Source: CALHKP01 sp963558075 (GTDB lineage Bacteria; Bacillota; Clostridia; Peptostreptococcales; Anaerovoracaceae). Taken from it: DNA of 21,643 bases. Positions 7,885 through 15,440 of this stretch are shown one piece after another. How positions within the stretch are numbered: position 1 is the stretch's first letter; each line of letters begins with the position of its first letter. The notes below the pieces were generated by a model, which had not been told where the DNA came from, searched no databases, and saw only the letters and a list, made by a program, of their open reading frames with translations. The translations under genes were made by a program, and so were the position numbers. The stretch is from assembly GCA_963558075.1 (NCBI GenBank), contig CAUWFN010000034.1, positions 1 through 21,643 of the forward strand. Direction: 5' to 3'.

Positions 7885-9443
7885 TTAATCCACCCTTCCA
7901 CTTTCTTTCTATCCATTTTTCCGTTTCCTGTAAGAGGTAGGGAATCAACAAAGCATATCTTCTTCGGTACCATGTACTCGGGAAGCTTTTCCTTAAGTTT
8001 ATCTTTTAATGACTTTGTCAGAGCCCTCTCTGCTGCCCTATCTGCTACCGCCTCCGAAGATTCATCATCAGAAAGAACTAAGTAAGCTACAAGATACTTT
8101 ATCTTTTCTCCGTCGCGCTTTGGCACAACGCATGCTCCGCTTATATTATCTATATCAAGGAGATTATTCTCTATATCGCCAAGCTCAATTCTATATCCGT
8201 GAAGCTTTACCTGAAGGTCAATGCGTCCCTTGTAGTAAAGCACGTCACCTTCAAAATAGCCCTCATCTCCAGTCCTGTAACATCTTTTACCACCTTTCTC
8301 ATAAAAGACAGCTGATGTTTTTTCTGGATCTTTGTAATAACCCAAGCTTACTGTATCTCCTTTGATTATAATTTCGCCGTTATCTGCAATCTCAATTTCG
8401 CTTCCCGGTTTAACTCGTCCGATAGGAAGTGAGCTTTCCGCAGAAATCATTTCTTCAGTTATTTCTATATCAGTTACAGCAACCGTTGATTCTGTAGGCC
8501 CGTAAGTGTTTATTATTTTGACACCATCAAAGCGCTCAAGAAGCTTTGATGCTGTATCTTTTGCAAGCTTCTCTCCACAGAAGAGAAAAGCTTTGAGCCC
8601 GGGAAGAAGCTCTTTGTTAAAGCTTCTGTCCGCAAGGCACATGTCTGCAAAAGAAGGCGTAGATACCCAGAAACTGATATTCCCCTTATTCATAGTTTCG
8701 AGCATTTTTGCCATATTCTTTTGTACTTCCTTCGTCAAGCAGTATACAGTTCCACCTCCTGCCAGAGATGTATATATATCCATTACCGAAAGGTCGAATG
8801 AAAATGGTGCCTGATTCATATAAACCAGGTCTTTTTTTGGCAGGTGCGAAAGCCTGTTAATTTCTCTATCTTCCCCAAGAGACAAAGACCAGTCTGTAAA
8901 TCTGCTCAGCGAATCATAGCTTATTTTCACACCCTTAGGCTTTCCTGTGCTTCCGGATGTAAAAATGATATAGAAGGTATCCTCAGGTTTAACCCAGAAT
9001 TCTCTAAGAGATTTTGCTTCATACTCAAGGCTAATCTTCTCTAGCATTTCTCTGCCTACAAAGTTAGGCGAAGTACCTGTTTCCTCTTCAAAAATTTCAC
9101 TCACATCATTCTTCCAGTACGTATCTTCGCTCAGAAGCACTAGCGGATTTCCGACAGTCAAAATAATATCTCTTATTCTGTCTGCTGGCATCGATATGTC
9201 TACAGGACAGTATGCTCTGCCTGATTTTACGCAGGCAAGAAAACAAACGAGCATCATAGGACTTTTGTGTCCATATACGACAACAGGCATGTCGGAATCC
9301 TCATAATTATCTCTAATCCAGCTCCCCAGCCTATCAGATTCTTCCCATAGCCTTTCGTATGTCATACATTCGCCGTCTGTTATAATCGCGTTATTATTTT
9401 TTATCTCGTTATATGCATCAAAGATTTTCTCAAGTATCATCAT
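7881..9443 (-). CDS. dltA: D-alanine--D-alanyl carrier protein ligase DltA
   Basis: A cytoplasmic adenylation enzyme that activates D-alanine with ATP and loads it on DltC. It has 520 residues from the ATG at 9443; the family is about 500-510. Motifs in order: FTSGSTGKPKG at 161-171 (phosphate loop), NTYGPTE at 312-318, YRTGD at 389-393, GRIDLQVKLHGYRIE at 406-420, and the C-terminal catalytic Lys509 in LTGNGKMDRKK. A longer reading from GTG at 9476 was rejected because the likely transcription start lies near 9471. A GGG-containing purine stretch precedes the chosen ATG; the second Met codon (9440) is also possible. First gene of dltABCDX. Confidence 0.95.
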   Translation of the reverse strand: MMILEKIFDAYNEIKNNNAIITDGECMTYERLWEESDRLGSWIRDNYEDSDMPVVVYGHKSPMMLVCFLACVKSGRAYCPVDISMPADRIRDIILTVGNPLVLLSEDTYWKNDVSEIFEEETGTSPNFVGREMLEKISLEYEAKSLREFWVKPEDTFYIIFTSGSTGKPKGVKISYDSLSRFTDWSLSLGEDREINRLSHLPKKDLVYMNQAPFSFDLSVMDIYTSLAGGGTVYCLTKEVQKNMAKMLETMNKGNISFWVSTPSFADMCLADRSFNKELLPGLKAFLFCGEKLAKDTASKLLERFDGVKIINTYGPTESTVAVTDIEITEEMISAESSLPIGRVKPGSEIEIADNGEIIIKGDTVSLGYYKDPEKTSAVFYEKGGKRCYRTGDEGYFEGDVLYYKGRIDLQVKLHGYRIELGDIENNLLDIDNISGACVVPKRDGEKIKYLVAYLVLSDDESSEAVADRAAERALTKSLKDKLKEKLPEYMVPKKICFVDSLPLTGNGKMDRKKVEGWIK

Positions 9444-9477
9444 TCTCTTTTCCCTTTCTCTCCCCTTCTGTTTCACT

Positions 9478-9486
9478 ATAATAGCA
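9478..9486 (-). promoter_or_regulatory. Extended -10 promoter of the dlt operon
   Basis: The minus strand reads TGCTATTAT, an extended -10 (TGN followed by a TATAAT-like hexamer at 9478-9483). The -35 position falls inside the whiA terminator hairpin and is poor, which fits an extended -10 promoter. Transcription would start near 9471, about 28 bases before the dltA ATG. Confidence 0.5.
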
Positions 9487-9487
9487 C

Positions 9488-9510
9488 AAAAAAACTGCCC
9501 TTTGGGCAGT
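9488..9510 (-). terminator. Intrinsic terminator after whiA
   Basis: A seven-pair stem ACTGCCC/GGGCAGT (9494-9500 and 9504-9510) with a three-base loop, followed on the minus strand by seven Ts. It separates whiA from dltA, with the dltA -10 box only five bases past the T-run. Confidence 0.85.
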
Positions 9511-9559
9511 CTTAACGTTTCTTAATCTTATAGTAATAAAGCCTTAAGAATTGCAAGTT

Positions 9560-10504
9560 TTACTTAAGCTTTTCTGCAATCTCCGCTATCTTTCTGAATC
9601 TATTGTTTATTCCCGATTTTTTCATCGGTGGATCTAGCATCTCCGCAAGCTGAATCAGGCTGGCTTCCGGATAATTCATTCTAAGTTCTGCAACAACCTT
9701 TAACTTTTCTGGAAGAGCTGAAATTCCCATCTTCTCATCTATGAGTTTGATGTTCGCAATCTGTTTTTGAGATGCATCAAGTGTCCTATCTGTATTTGCA
9801 TTGTCGCAGTTTGTGATTCTGACAGTTTCATTAACCATCTCTTTTCTTATCATGACATTATCAAATTCTAGAACCTGTGTATGAGCCCCCATGATGGCAA
9901 GCGAGTCTCTGATATAGGCTGAATTTTTCATGTAAACTACGTAGTGACCTTTTCTCTCTGTTATTTTACAGTTCAGGTCAACAAAACTGTTAATCATCTT
10001 TTTTAAATCGCGAGCTAGATTTTTGCTAGCACAAACAATTTCAAGATGATATGACTTTTCTGGATCTGCAACAGAACCTGTACCCATGAAAATTCCTCTA
10101 AGATAAGCTTTTTTGCAGCACCTTGATCTGATTACATCATCATATATTCCATCAGAAATAAAGTTATTTCCTTCTCTTACGAGGAGTATTCCAGTCTCAC
10201 GCAAAATCTGCTCACTTCTCATCTCAGGATTAATAGTCAGCATATATATGTGACCTTTTTTTAAATTATTTCCTTCTCCAACCTCAAGCTCTGTCTCCAC
10301 ATTGAAGTACTCTTTTATCAGCCTTTTGTAGTGTCTTGCGACAGCCGGATTATCTGTTGATATTACGATTTTGAACTTTCCACCGCCGGCAAGTCTAAGG
10401 CTTCCCGATACTCTGAGAAATCCTGCAATCTCTGCAAGCTGACAACATTTTTTCTCTGGTTCAGTTCTTGCAAGTTCATTTTTTGTTTCTGTAGAAAACG
10501 ACAT
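9560..10504 (-). CDS. whiA: DNA-binding protein WhiA
   Basis: A conserved Gram-positive protein with an N-terminal LAGLIDADG-like fold and a C-terminal helix-turn-helix domain. It controls sporulation septation in Streptomyces and influences cell division and chromosome segregation in Bacillus. It has 314 residues, the usual length. The N-terminus MSFSTETKNELAR and the C-terminal SLIQLAEMLDPPMKKSGINNR, a DNA-recognition helix region near 279-300, are characteristic. A GAGGG ribosome-binding site precedes the ATG. In Firmicutes whiA normally follows rapZ and yvcK; here kce lies between, with its own terminator. No convincing promoter is visible for whiA, so it may depend on read-through. Confidence 0.95.
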   Translation of the reverse strand: MSFSTETKNELARTEPEKKCCQLAEIAGFLRVSGSLRLAGGGKFKIVISTDNPAVARHYKRLIKEYFNVETELEVGEGNNLKKGHIYMLTINPEMRSEQILRETGILLVREGNNFISDGIYDDVIRSRCCKKAYLRGIFMGTGSVADPEKSYHLEIVCASKNLARDLKKMINSFVDLNCKITERKGHYVVYMKNSAYIRDSLAIMGAHTQVLEFDNVMIRKEMVNETVRITNCDNANTDRTLDASQKQIANIKLIDEKMGISALPEKLKVVAELRMNYPEASLIQLAEMLDPPMKKSGINNRFRKIAEIAEKLK

Positions 10505-10532
10505 GTTTTTTCCCTCTTTTATCTGATTTCAC

Positions 10533-10551
10533 AGCAAAGTCTCCCTTTGCT
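10533..10551. repeat. Inverted repeat in the whiA leader
   Basis: Perfect seven-base arms AGCAAAG (10533-10539) and CTTTGCT (10545-10551) with a five-base loop, between the kce terminator and the whiA ribosome-binding site. It could be a leader hairpin or protein-binding site; it has no T-run of its own. Confidence 0.45.
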
Positions 10552-10554
10552 TGT

Positions 10555-10581
10555 AAAAAAAGGCTGCCTCAGAAGGCAGCC
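10555..10581 (-). terminator. Intrinsic terminator after kce
   Basis: An eight-pair stem GGCTGCCT/AGGCAGCC (10562-10569 and 10574-10581) with a four-base loop and seven Ts on the minus strand. Sits 24 bases after the kce stop. Confidence 0.88.
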
Positions 10582-10604
10582 TCTCTATGAATAATCTTTG
10601 ATTA

Positions 10605-11435
10605 CTATTTTAGTGGTGCTAGGCCAAGAATTTCTCTTGCTTCAGCAGGAGTTGCAACTTCTCTTCCTAACAGTTTAGCAAGTTCTACAACTTTTGCTAC
10701 CATTTCGCCGTTGCTCTTAGCTAAAACGCCTTTTTCCATGTATAGGTTGTCTTCGAAACCTACTCTTACATGTCCGCCAAGTGCAATTGTTGCAGCTGCA
10801 ATGTTCCATGCATTCTTACCAAGACCTGTTGCAGTCCAAGTTGATCCTGGAGGAATTGATCCTACCATGAATACAAGGTCTCTAATTGTAGCTGTCATCT
10901 GTACTCCAAGTACGAAGTCCCAGTGTAGTGGGTGTACTAGAAGACCTTTTCTGTCTGCTACTTTAAGAGCTGTGTCAATCATACCCTTATCGAATACTTC
11001 AAGTTCAGGTTTGATTCCTCTTTCCTTAAGGATTGTAGCAAAGTTTTCGATTGTTGTATCAGTGTTTGTGAACACTTCATCTCCACCAAAGTTGCAAGTA
11101 CCGCAGTCTAGTGTAGCCATTTCTGGTGTTGGAACGATTTCTGTTGACTGAAGTCTTTCTAGGTCAGTCATACCAACAGCTCCACCTGTTGAAGGCTGGA
11201 TGATAGCGTCTGGGCAAACTTCTCTGATAGCATCAACACAAACCTGGAATCTTTCCTTGCTCTGTGTTGGAGTACCATCATCTTCTCTTACGTGAAGGTG
11301 GATAAGTGCAGCACCAGCATCATAAGCTGACTTAGCCTCTCTTACGATTTCTTCTACAGTGTATGGAACAGCAGGGTTCTGTTCTTTTGTAACTTCTGCT
11401 CCACAAATACATGCACTAATAATTAATTTTTCCAT
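10605..11435 (-). CDS. kce: 3-keto-5-aminohexanoate cleavage enzyme (BKACE family, DUF849)
   Basis: In lysine fermentation Kce condenses 3-keto-5-aminohexanoate with acetyl-CoA to give acetoacetate and 3-aminobutyryl-CoA. The protein has 276 residues from the ATG at 11435, which has a strong AAAGGAG site; an upstream in-frame start at 11492 was rejected. Zinc ligands His46 and His48 (LIHLHVRED) and Glu228 are present. Glu14, Ser82, Arg224 and Asp229 match, within two positions, the substrate residues I recall from the characterised Kce, so the aminohexanoate specificity is plausible. The BKACE family does use other beta-keto acids. No other lysine-pathway gene is in the window. It has its own promoter and terminator and looks monocistronic. 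Codon choice appears more G/T-regular than its neighbours, as in highly expressed genes. Confidence 0.88.
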   Translation of the reverse strand: MEKLIISACICGAEVTKEQNPAVPYTVEEIVREAKSAYDAGAALIHLHVREDDGTPTQSKERFQVCVDAIREVCPDAIIQPSTGGAVGMTDLERLQSTEIVPTPEMATLDCGTCNFGGDEVFTNTDTTIENFATILKERGIKPELEVFDKGMIDTALKVADRKGLLVHPLHWDFVLGVQMTATIRDLVFMVGSIPPGSTWTATGLGKNAWNIAAATIALGGHVRVGFEDNLYMEKGVLAKSNGEMVAKVVELAKLLGREVATPAEAREILGLAPLK

Positions 11436-11443
11436 TGTCTCGT

Positions 11444-11450
11444 CTCCTTT
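11444..11450 (-). promoter_or_regulatory. Ribosome-binding site deciding the kce start
   Basis: AAAGGAG on the minus strand, eight bases before the ATG at 11435. It decides against the longer reading from 11492. Confidence 0.8.
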
Positions 11451-11471
11451 AACAATAATGTAACCTGTTAG

Positions 11472-11490
11472 GTGCGAACTCATAACGCAC
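11472..11490 (-). promoter_or_regulatory. Hairpin at the 5' end of the kce transcript
   Basis: Arms GTGCG (11472-11476) and CGCAC (11486-11490) with a nine-base loop, starting almost at the predicted transcription start. It may stabilise the message or be an operator. Short, so chance is possible. Confidence 0.4.
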
Positions 11491-11496
11491 ACTTAT

Positions 11497-11525
11497 ATTA
11501 TACCATTAAATATCTCTGTGTTCAA
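11497..11525 (-). promoter_or_regulatory. Promoter of kce
   Basis: A near-consensus sigma-A promoter: TTGAAC (11520-11525), a 17-base spacer and a perfect TATAAT (11497-11502). The -35 lies within the end of rapZ, and transcription would start near 11490. Confidence 0.8.
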
Positions 11526-12369
11526 GGGTAACACGATAGCCTTTCGCTTCCATTATTTCTGCAACCTTACATGCCATAGCTACAGATCTGTGCTGGCCGC
11601 CTGTACATCCAAAAGCAATATTTAGATGATACTTTCCCTCTTGCTTATAGGCAGGGATTACCGTATCAAGCATATTTTCTAGCTGCTCAAGGAACTGATT
11701 TGCTATAGGCTGCCTAAAGACATATCCAGAAACCTTTCTGTTGTTTCCTGTAAGCTTCTTGAGACTAGGCACATAATAAGGATTTGGAATGAATCTCATA
11801 TCAAACACAAGGTCTGCTTCTGGCAGAATCCCCCTCTTATATCCGAAGGATTTAATGTTTACAGAGAAACTACTACCCTCTCCTTCGAAAACTTTGCCGA
11901 TTTCGAGCTTAAGATCTGCAACCTTCATATTAGTCGTATCAATTATATAATCTGCTTCATCTCTGATTTCCTTCAGAAGCTCTCTTTCTTGCTCTATTAC
12001 ATCTCTATCTGTTGCACCTGTTGCAAGAGGATGGTTTCTTCTAGTTTCGCTGAAACGCTTTACAAGAGTTCTCTCCGAAGCCTCGATGAACAAAATTCTG
12101 CAGTCAATCTTATCGTTGCTCTTAAGTTCTTTGATGCAGCCCTTAAGATCATTGAAAAACATACCGCCTCTTATATCGACAACAAAAGCAGCCTTCTTCA
12201 GATCCTTTGTTGATGTAGACGCAATTTCTATAAAATTGTTAATGAGCGCCGGAGGCATATTATCTATGCAGTAATAGCCCGAATCCTCGAACCAGTTTAC
12301 AGCATTTGTCTTTCCAGAACCAGATAGCCCTGTAAGTATAACCACCTGCATTTTTTCAGAATCCATCAT
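11506..12369 (-). CDS. rapZ: RapZ/YvcJ nucleotide-binding protein
   Basis: A P-loop ATP/GTP-binding protein of 287 residues. In E. coli RapZ is an RNA-binding adaptor controlling GlmS and thus glucosamine-6-phosphate supply; in Bacillus YvcJ hydrolyses nucleotides and affects competence. Walker A is GLSGSGKT at 14-21, followed by the family marker CIDNMPP. The C-terminal domain carries GCTGGQHRSVAMA, conserved in the family. It overlaps the upstream PHP gene in ATGA, so the two are co-translated. In many Firmicutes yvcK would follow; here the kce promoter and gene follow instead. Confidence 0.95.
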   Translation of the reverse strand: MMDSEKMQVVILTGLSGSGKTNAVNWFEDSGYYCIDNMPPALINNFIEIASTSTKDLKKAAFVVDIRGGMFFNDLKGCIKELKSNDKIDCRILFIEASERTLVKRFSETRRNHPLATGATDRDVIEQERELLKEIRDEADYIIDTTNMKVADLKLEIGKVFEGEGSSFSVNIKSFGYKRGILPEADLVFDMRFIPNPYYVPSLKKLTGNNRKVSGYVFRQPIANQFLEQLENMLDTVIPAYKQEGKYHLNIAFGCTGGQHRSVAMACKVAEIMEAKGYRVTLEHRDI

Positions 12370-13112
12370 TCAATCACCTCTATATTTACAATCCTTCCGA
12401 TATCAAGCCCTGCCTGAAGCGCGCGTTTGATACCGCCCCTGAAACTACCTACTCTATTAGATGTATGAGCATCACTGCTTATAATGAATCTGACGTCTTC
12501 CTTTGCCGCAATCTTTATCTCATCCACGGTCAAATGATCATGCCATGTACTGATTTCCATTAGCGTATCTGTATCTGCGCAAGCCTTTGCTATTTCAGCA
12601 ATATCAAAGCGTCCCTTATCACCTGGATGAGTAAGAATCTTAATATCATTTTCGTAGAGAGCCTTAACAGTCATATCGGTGTTTTTTACAAGAAGCCTTC
12701 TTCCCATAGACTCTAGATAAAACTTGTGAGCATCTAGCCAGTTTCCGATACAGTGTCCGCCAGGAATGCCATAGTGGTATCCAGCCAAAGTAAAATCAAA
12801 ATATTTCAGCTCATCTTCCTTTATGTCCCAGTATGGTTTTCCTGAAACAATGTTAGCCTCTACACTTAGATAAATTTCTATCTGCGGATAAACCTTTTTC
12901 AGTCTTTCTATCTCTTCTCGCATTACCGGGAAATTTTTTCGCTTTACGCCATAAGTCAGATGTCCCGGTCCATGATCTGATATTGCAATAGCCCTAAGCC
13001 CCTTTTTTACGGCTTCCTTTACATTATCCTCAATGCTTCCCTTTCCATGAGAAAAAGTTGTATGAGTATGATAATCAAAGGTCATCTTGTATTTATCGTA
13101 ATTAATCTCCAA
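12366..13112 (-). CDS. PHP-domain metal-dependent hydrolase
   Basis: A 248-residue PHP-domain protein, probably a phosphoesterase of the YcdX/histidinol-phosphatase-like group; substrate unknown. Metal-binding motifs are visible: DYHTHTTFSHG (His15, His17, His22), ISDHGPGH (Asp46, His47), a Glu in LSVEANI, LTHPGDKG, and SDAHTS. The start is an unusual TTG at 13112, chosen because GGAGG (13122-13126) lies nine bases before it. The next ATG, at 13085, has no site at a workable distance. It overlaps murB by 11 bases and rapZ by four. The gene family is a regular neighbour of rapZ in Clostridia. Confidence 0.88.
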   Translation of the reverse strand: MEINYDKYKMTFDYHTHTTFSHGKGSIEDNVKEAVKKGLRAIAISDHGPGHLTYGVKRKNFPVMREEIERLKKVYPQIEIYLSVEANIVSGKPYWDIKEDELKYFDFTLAGYHYGIPGGHCIGNWLDAHKFYLESMGRRLLVKNTDMTVKALYENDIKILTHPGDKGRFDIAEIAKACADTDTLMEISTWHDHLTVDEIKIAAKEDVRFIISSDAHTSNRVGSFRGGIKRALQAGLDIGRIVNIEVIE

Positions 13113-13971
13113 TTATTCTTACCTCCGGTTCGAGCATAACACCAAATTTGTCCTTAACTGTGTTCTGTACAAGATGCATTAAATCTGTAATATCAGTTGC
13201 AGTAGCCCCACCTTTGTTTATTACAAATCCGCAGTGCTTTTCGGAAACCTGTGCCCCTCCTACTGTCAGTCCTCTAAGGCCTGCTGCTTCCACAAGTCTT
13301 CCTGCAAAATCCCCTTCCGGTCTTTTGAAAAAGCTTCCTGCGCTTGGATAATTTACAGGCTGCTTGTCATTTCTCTTTTTCATTAGCTCGCTCATCGTTC
13401 CTTCGATTTCCTCAGGATTTCCTTCGCAAAGCTCATAGCACACAGACAGAACTATTTCACCGCTTTCGCCAAGTCTGCTTCTTCTATATCCAAAATCCAT
13501 ATCTTCGTTATGCAGAGTATAGATGCTTTTACCATCCTTTGACATAACATTTACGCTTTTTACGATATCCTTCATCTCTCCGCCGTATGCACCAGCATTC
13601 ATAAACATAGCTCCGCCTACGCTTCCTGGAATTCCCGCTGCAAATTCAAATCCGCTAAGAGACTCATCAAGAGCAAACCTTGCAGCCTTTGATAAAAGAG
13701 CGCTTGCTCCACAAACGATTATATTTCCTTCTTTTCTTGTAATCTCATCAAAGCTTCCGCCAAGCTTAATTACAGTTCCGCTATATCCTTCATCTTTAAA
13801 AAGTATATTAGAACCGTTGCCAATCAGAAGATGTTTTTCTCCGTTTTTTTCTATTTCCTTAAGCACCTCTGCAAGCTCATCTACATTTTCAACTGTGATG
13901 AGCTTTTTTGCACAGCCTCCTGCTCTAAAAGACGTATATTTTGACATATCCGCGTTGTTTATAACTTCCAT
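13102..13971 (-). CDS. murB: UDP-N-acetylenolpyruvoylglucosamine reductase
   Basis: A cytoplasmic FAD enzyme that reduces the enolpyruvyl group of UDP-GlcNAc-enolpyruvate with NADPH to make UDP-MurNAc for peptidoglycan. It has 289 residues, typical of the shorter type II MurB. FAD-binding motifs are LLIGNGSNIL at 48-57 and GIPGSVGG at 113-120. An Arg in GYRRSRL, Ser213 in PSAGSFFKRP and a Glu in LEPEVRIIG (281 or 283) form the active site. The ATG directly abuts the TAA of the upstream AI-2E gene, with an AAAGGA site inside that gene. Overlaps the PHP gene by 11 bases. Confidence 0.95.
   Translation of the reverse strand: MEVINNADMSKYTSFRAGGCAKKLITVENVDELAEVLKEIEKNGEKHLLIGNGSNILFKDEGYSGTVIKLGGSFDEITRKEGNIIVCGASALLSKAARFALDESLSGFEFAAGIPGSVGGAMFMNAGAYGGEMKDIVKSVNVMSKDGKSIYTLHNEDMDFGYRRSRLGESGEIVLSVCYELCEGNPEEIEGTMSELMKKRNDKQPVNYPSAGSFFKRPEGDFAGRLVEAAGLRGLTVGGAQVSEKHCGFVINKGGATATDITDLMHLVQNTVKDKFGVMLEPEVRIIGD
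13122..13126 (-). promoter_or_regulatory. Ribosome-binding site for the TTG start of the PHP gene
   Basis: GGAGG inside the end of murB, nine bases before TTG at 13112. It supports the TTG start over the ATG at 13085. Confidence 0.65.
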
Positions 13972-15207
13972 TTATTCTATTTCCTTTCTATCTATATCAT
14001 ATTTGTTGTAATCCTGATATTCTGATGTCTCCTCCAGCATATCCTTCTGGCGAAGCCTCTTTTTGATGTATCTTCCAAAATAGTAGTAAACTACAGCAAA
14101 TACAGGAACTCCAAGTATCATTCCAGCAAAACCGAACAGGCCTCCGCCTACGAGAATTGCAAACATAACCCAAAAGCTTGCAAGACCAGTTGTCTCCCCG
14201 AGAATCGCAGGTCCTATTACATTGCCATCAAGCTGCTGTAAAATAAGAACCACAATCAGGAAGTAAATCGACTGAACTGGGTTAACTAGGAATATTATAA
14301 GTGCAGCCGGGATTGCTCCGATAAACGGTCCAAAGAACGGAATGATGTTTGTCACACCTATAATTGTACTTATCAGAATTGGATAAGGCAGGTTCAGTAA
14401 GTTCATTGCAACAAAACAAATCACCCCTATAATCCCTGAGTCTATAATCTTTCCATTGATGAATCCACCAAAAGTCCTGTTTGTATAATATGCAAAATTG
14501 AAAATCTCCTCTGCCTTTTCTCTTCTGCATAGAGCTGCAATCATCTTGCGAGACTGAGCCTTGAAGGTTTCTTTGCTGTTAAGAAAATATACACAGACGA
14601 TTATTCCGATAAATATATTGAGTACTGTCTTGACTGTGAGAATCAGACCCTCAGAAATCATATTCATATAAGTTCCGATTCCAGGCAAAAATTCGTCCTG
14701 AACCCAGCTTACAATTGTATCCTCGCCCTTTACAACGAGATTCTGAAGAATCTGTGCTACTTCCTTGTGGGAAAGACCCACGGTAATTTCCTCAACCCAC
14801 TGAGTCAAAATTTCTAGCCTCTGAGGAAGATCCGTAACGATTCCAACCACACTTCTGATTAGTTCAGGAATCAAAAGAGCAAAGAATCCAGCAACAACTC
14901 CAACAAGAACAACAAGCGATACGACTGTACCTGTTACGCGGGCACATACAAACGCCTTCTTCTTGTGCTTAAACTTAGGTTTTATAAAATGATACGATTT
15001 TCTAACTGTAAAATTGTATATCGGACAGAGAAGATAAGCCATCACAAGTCCATATATAAACGGTGCAATTATGTGTTTGACTGTTGTAATTATCTCCCTA
15101 AACGAATCAAAATTCTCCATTATATGCCAAAGCGATATCAGCGCCGCCCCTGTGAGAAACAGCGTCACCGCCAGCTTAAAATATCTGTTTTCTTTTATAT
15201 TTCTCAT
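13972..15207 (-). CDS. AI-2E family transporter-like membrane protein
   Basis: A 411-residue polytopic membrane protein of the AI-2E/YtvI/PerM family. Members include putative autoinducer exporters and ion antiporters, so the substrate here is unknown. Several hydrophobic segments are seen: two near the N-terminus (about 10-30 and 45-65), one near 105-125, and a C-terminal cluster from about 255 to 390. The pattern INIIPFFGPFIGAIPA-like (here TNIIPFFGPFIGAIPAA) is the family's most conserved stretch. The ATG at 15207 has a GAGGAG site. It leads the unit with murB, PHP and rapZ. I see no clear promoter in the A+T-rich stretch just upstream. Confidence 0.85.
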   Translation of the reverse strand: MRNIKENRYFKLAVTLFLTGAALISLWHIMENFDSFREIITTVKHIIAPFIYGLVMAYLLCPIYNFTVRKSYHFIKPKFKHKKKAFVCARVTGTVVSLVVLVGVVAGFFALLIPELIRSVVGIVTDLPQRLEILTQWVEEITVGLSHKEVAQILQNLVVKGEDTIVSWVQDEFLPGIGTYMNMISEGLILTVKTVLNIFIGIIVCVYFLNSKETFKAQSRKMIAALCRREKAEEIFNFAYYTNRTFGGFINGKIIDSGIIGVICFVAMNLLNLPYPILISTIIGVTNIIPFFGPFIGAIPAALIIFLVNPVQSIYFLIVVLILQQLDGNVIGPAILGETTGLASFWVMFAILVGGGLFGFAGMILGVPVFAVVYYYFGRYIKKRLRQKDMLEETSEYQDYNKYDIDRKEIE

Positions 15208-15336
15208 GTAAATCTCCTCGCATGCATAACTTCTGAAATATACTTATATACTAACATAACGAAGTGTTTTTTTCCACAGCGCGAACAAAAAAACGGGTGT
15301 ATAACGGTAAATGGTAAACCTCGTATTTGATGAACT

Positions 15337-15388
15337 AAAAAGGAGCCTCACATTAACGACAAAAATCGTTAACACGATAGCTCCTTTT
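15337..15388 (-). terminator. Long hairpin terminator after the phosphoesterase gene
   Basis: Outer arms AAAAGGAGC/GCTCCTTTT (15338-15346 and 15380-15388) and an inner seven-pair stem TTAACGA/TCGTTAA (15353-15359 and 15366-15372), with T-runs on both sides. It probably ends dsdA-yfcE on the minus strand and would also work on the plus strand. The rest of the 233-base gap to the AI-2E gene is A+T-rich with no gene seen. Confidence 0.75.
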
Positions 15389-15440
15389 CAATATACACTT
15401 ATACCTACAATCTGATAACTTTTAACAGATTGACTATTAA

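Noticed and set aside
9444..9476. GTG start for dltA at 9476
   Set aside because: It would lie upstream of the predicted transcription start (about 9471), and the ATG at 9443 gives the family-typical N-terminus.
10711..11151. A 146-codon plus-strand open frame opposite kce
   Set aside because: It is the mirror of kce codon use, with no start signals or family features.
15408..15440. AATCTG/CAGATT inverted repeat just after the phosphoesterase stop
   Set aside because: Only six A+T-rich pairs with a long loop and no T-run; the real terminator is at 15337-15388.
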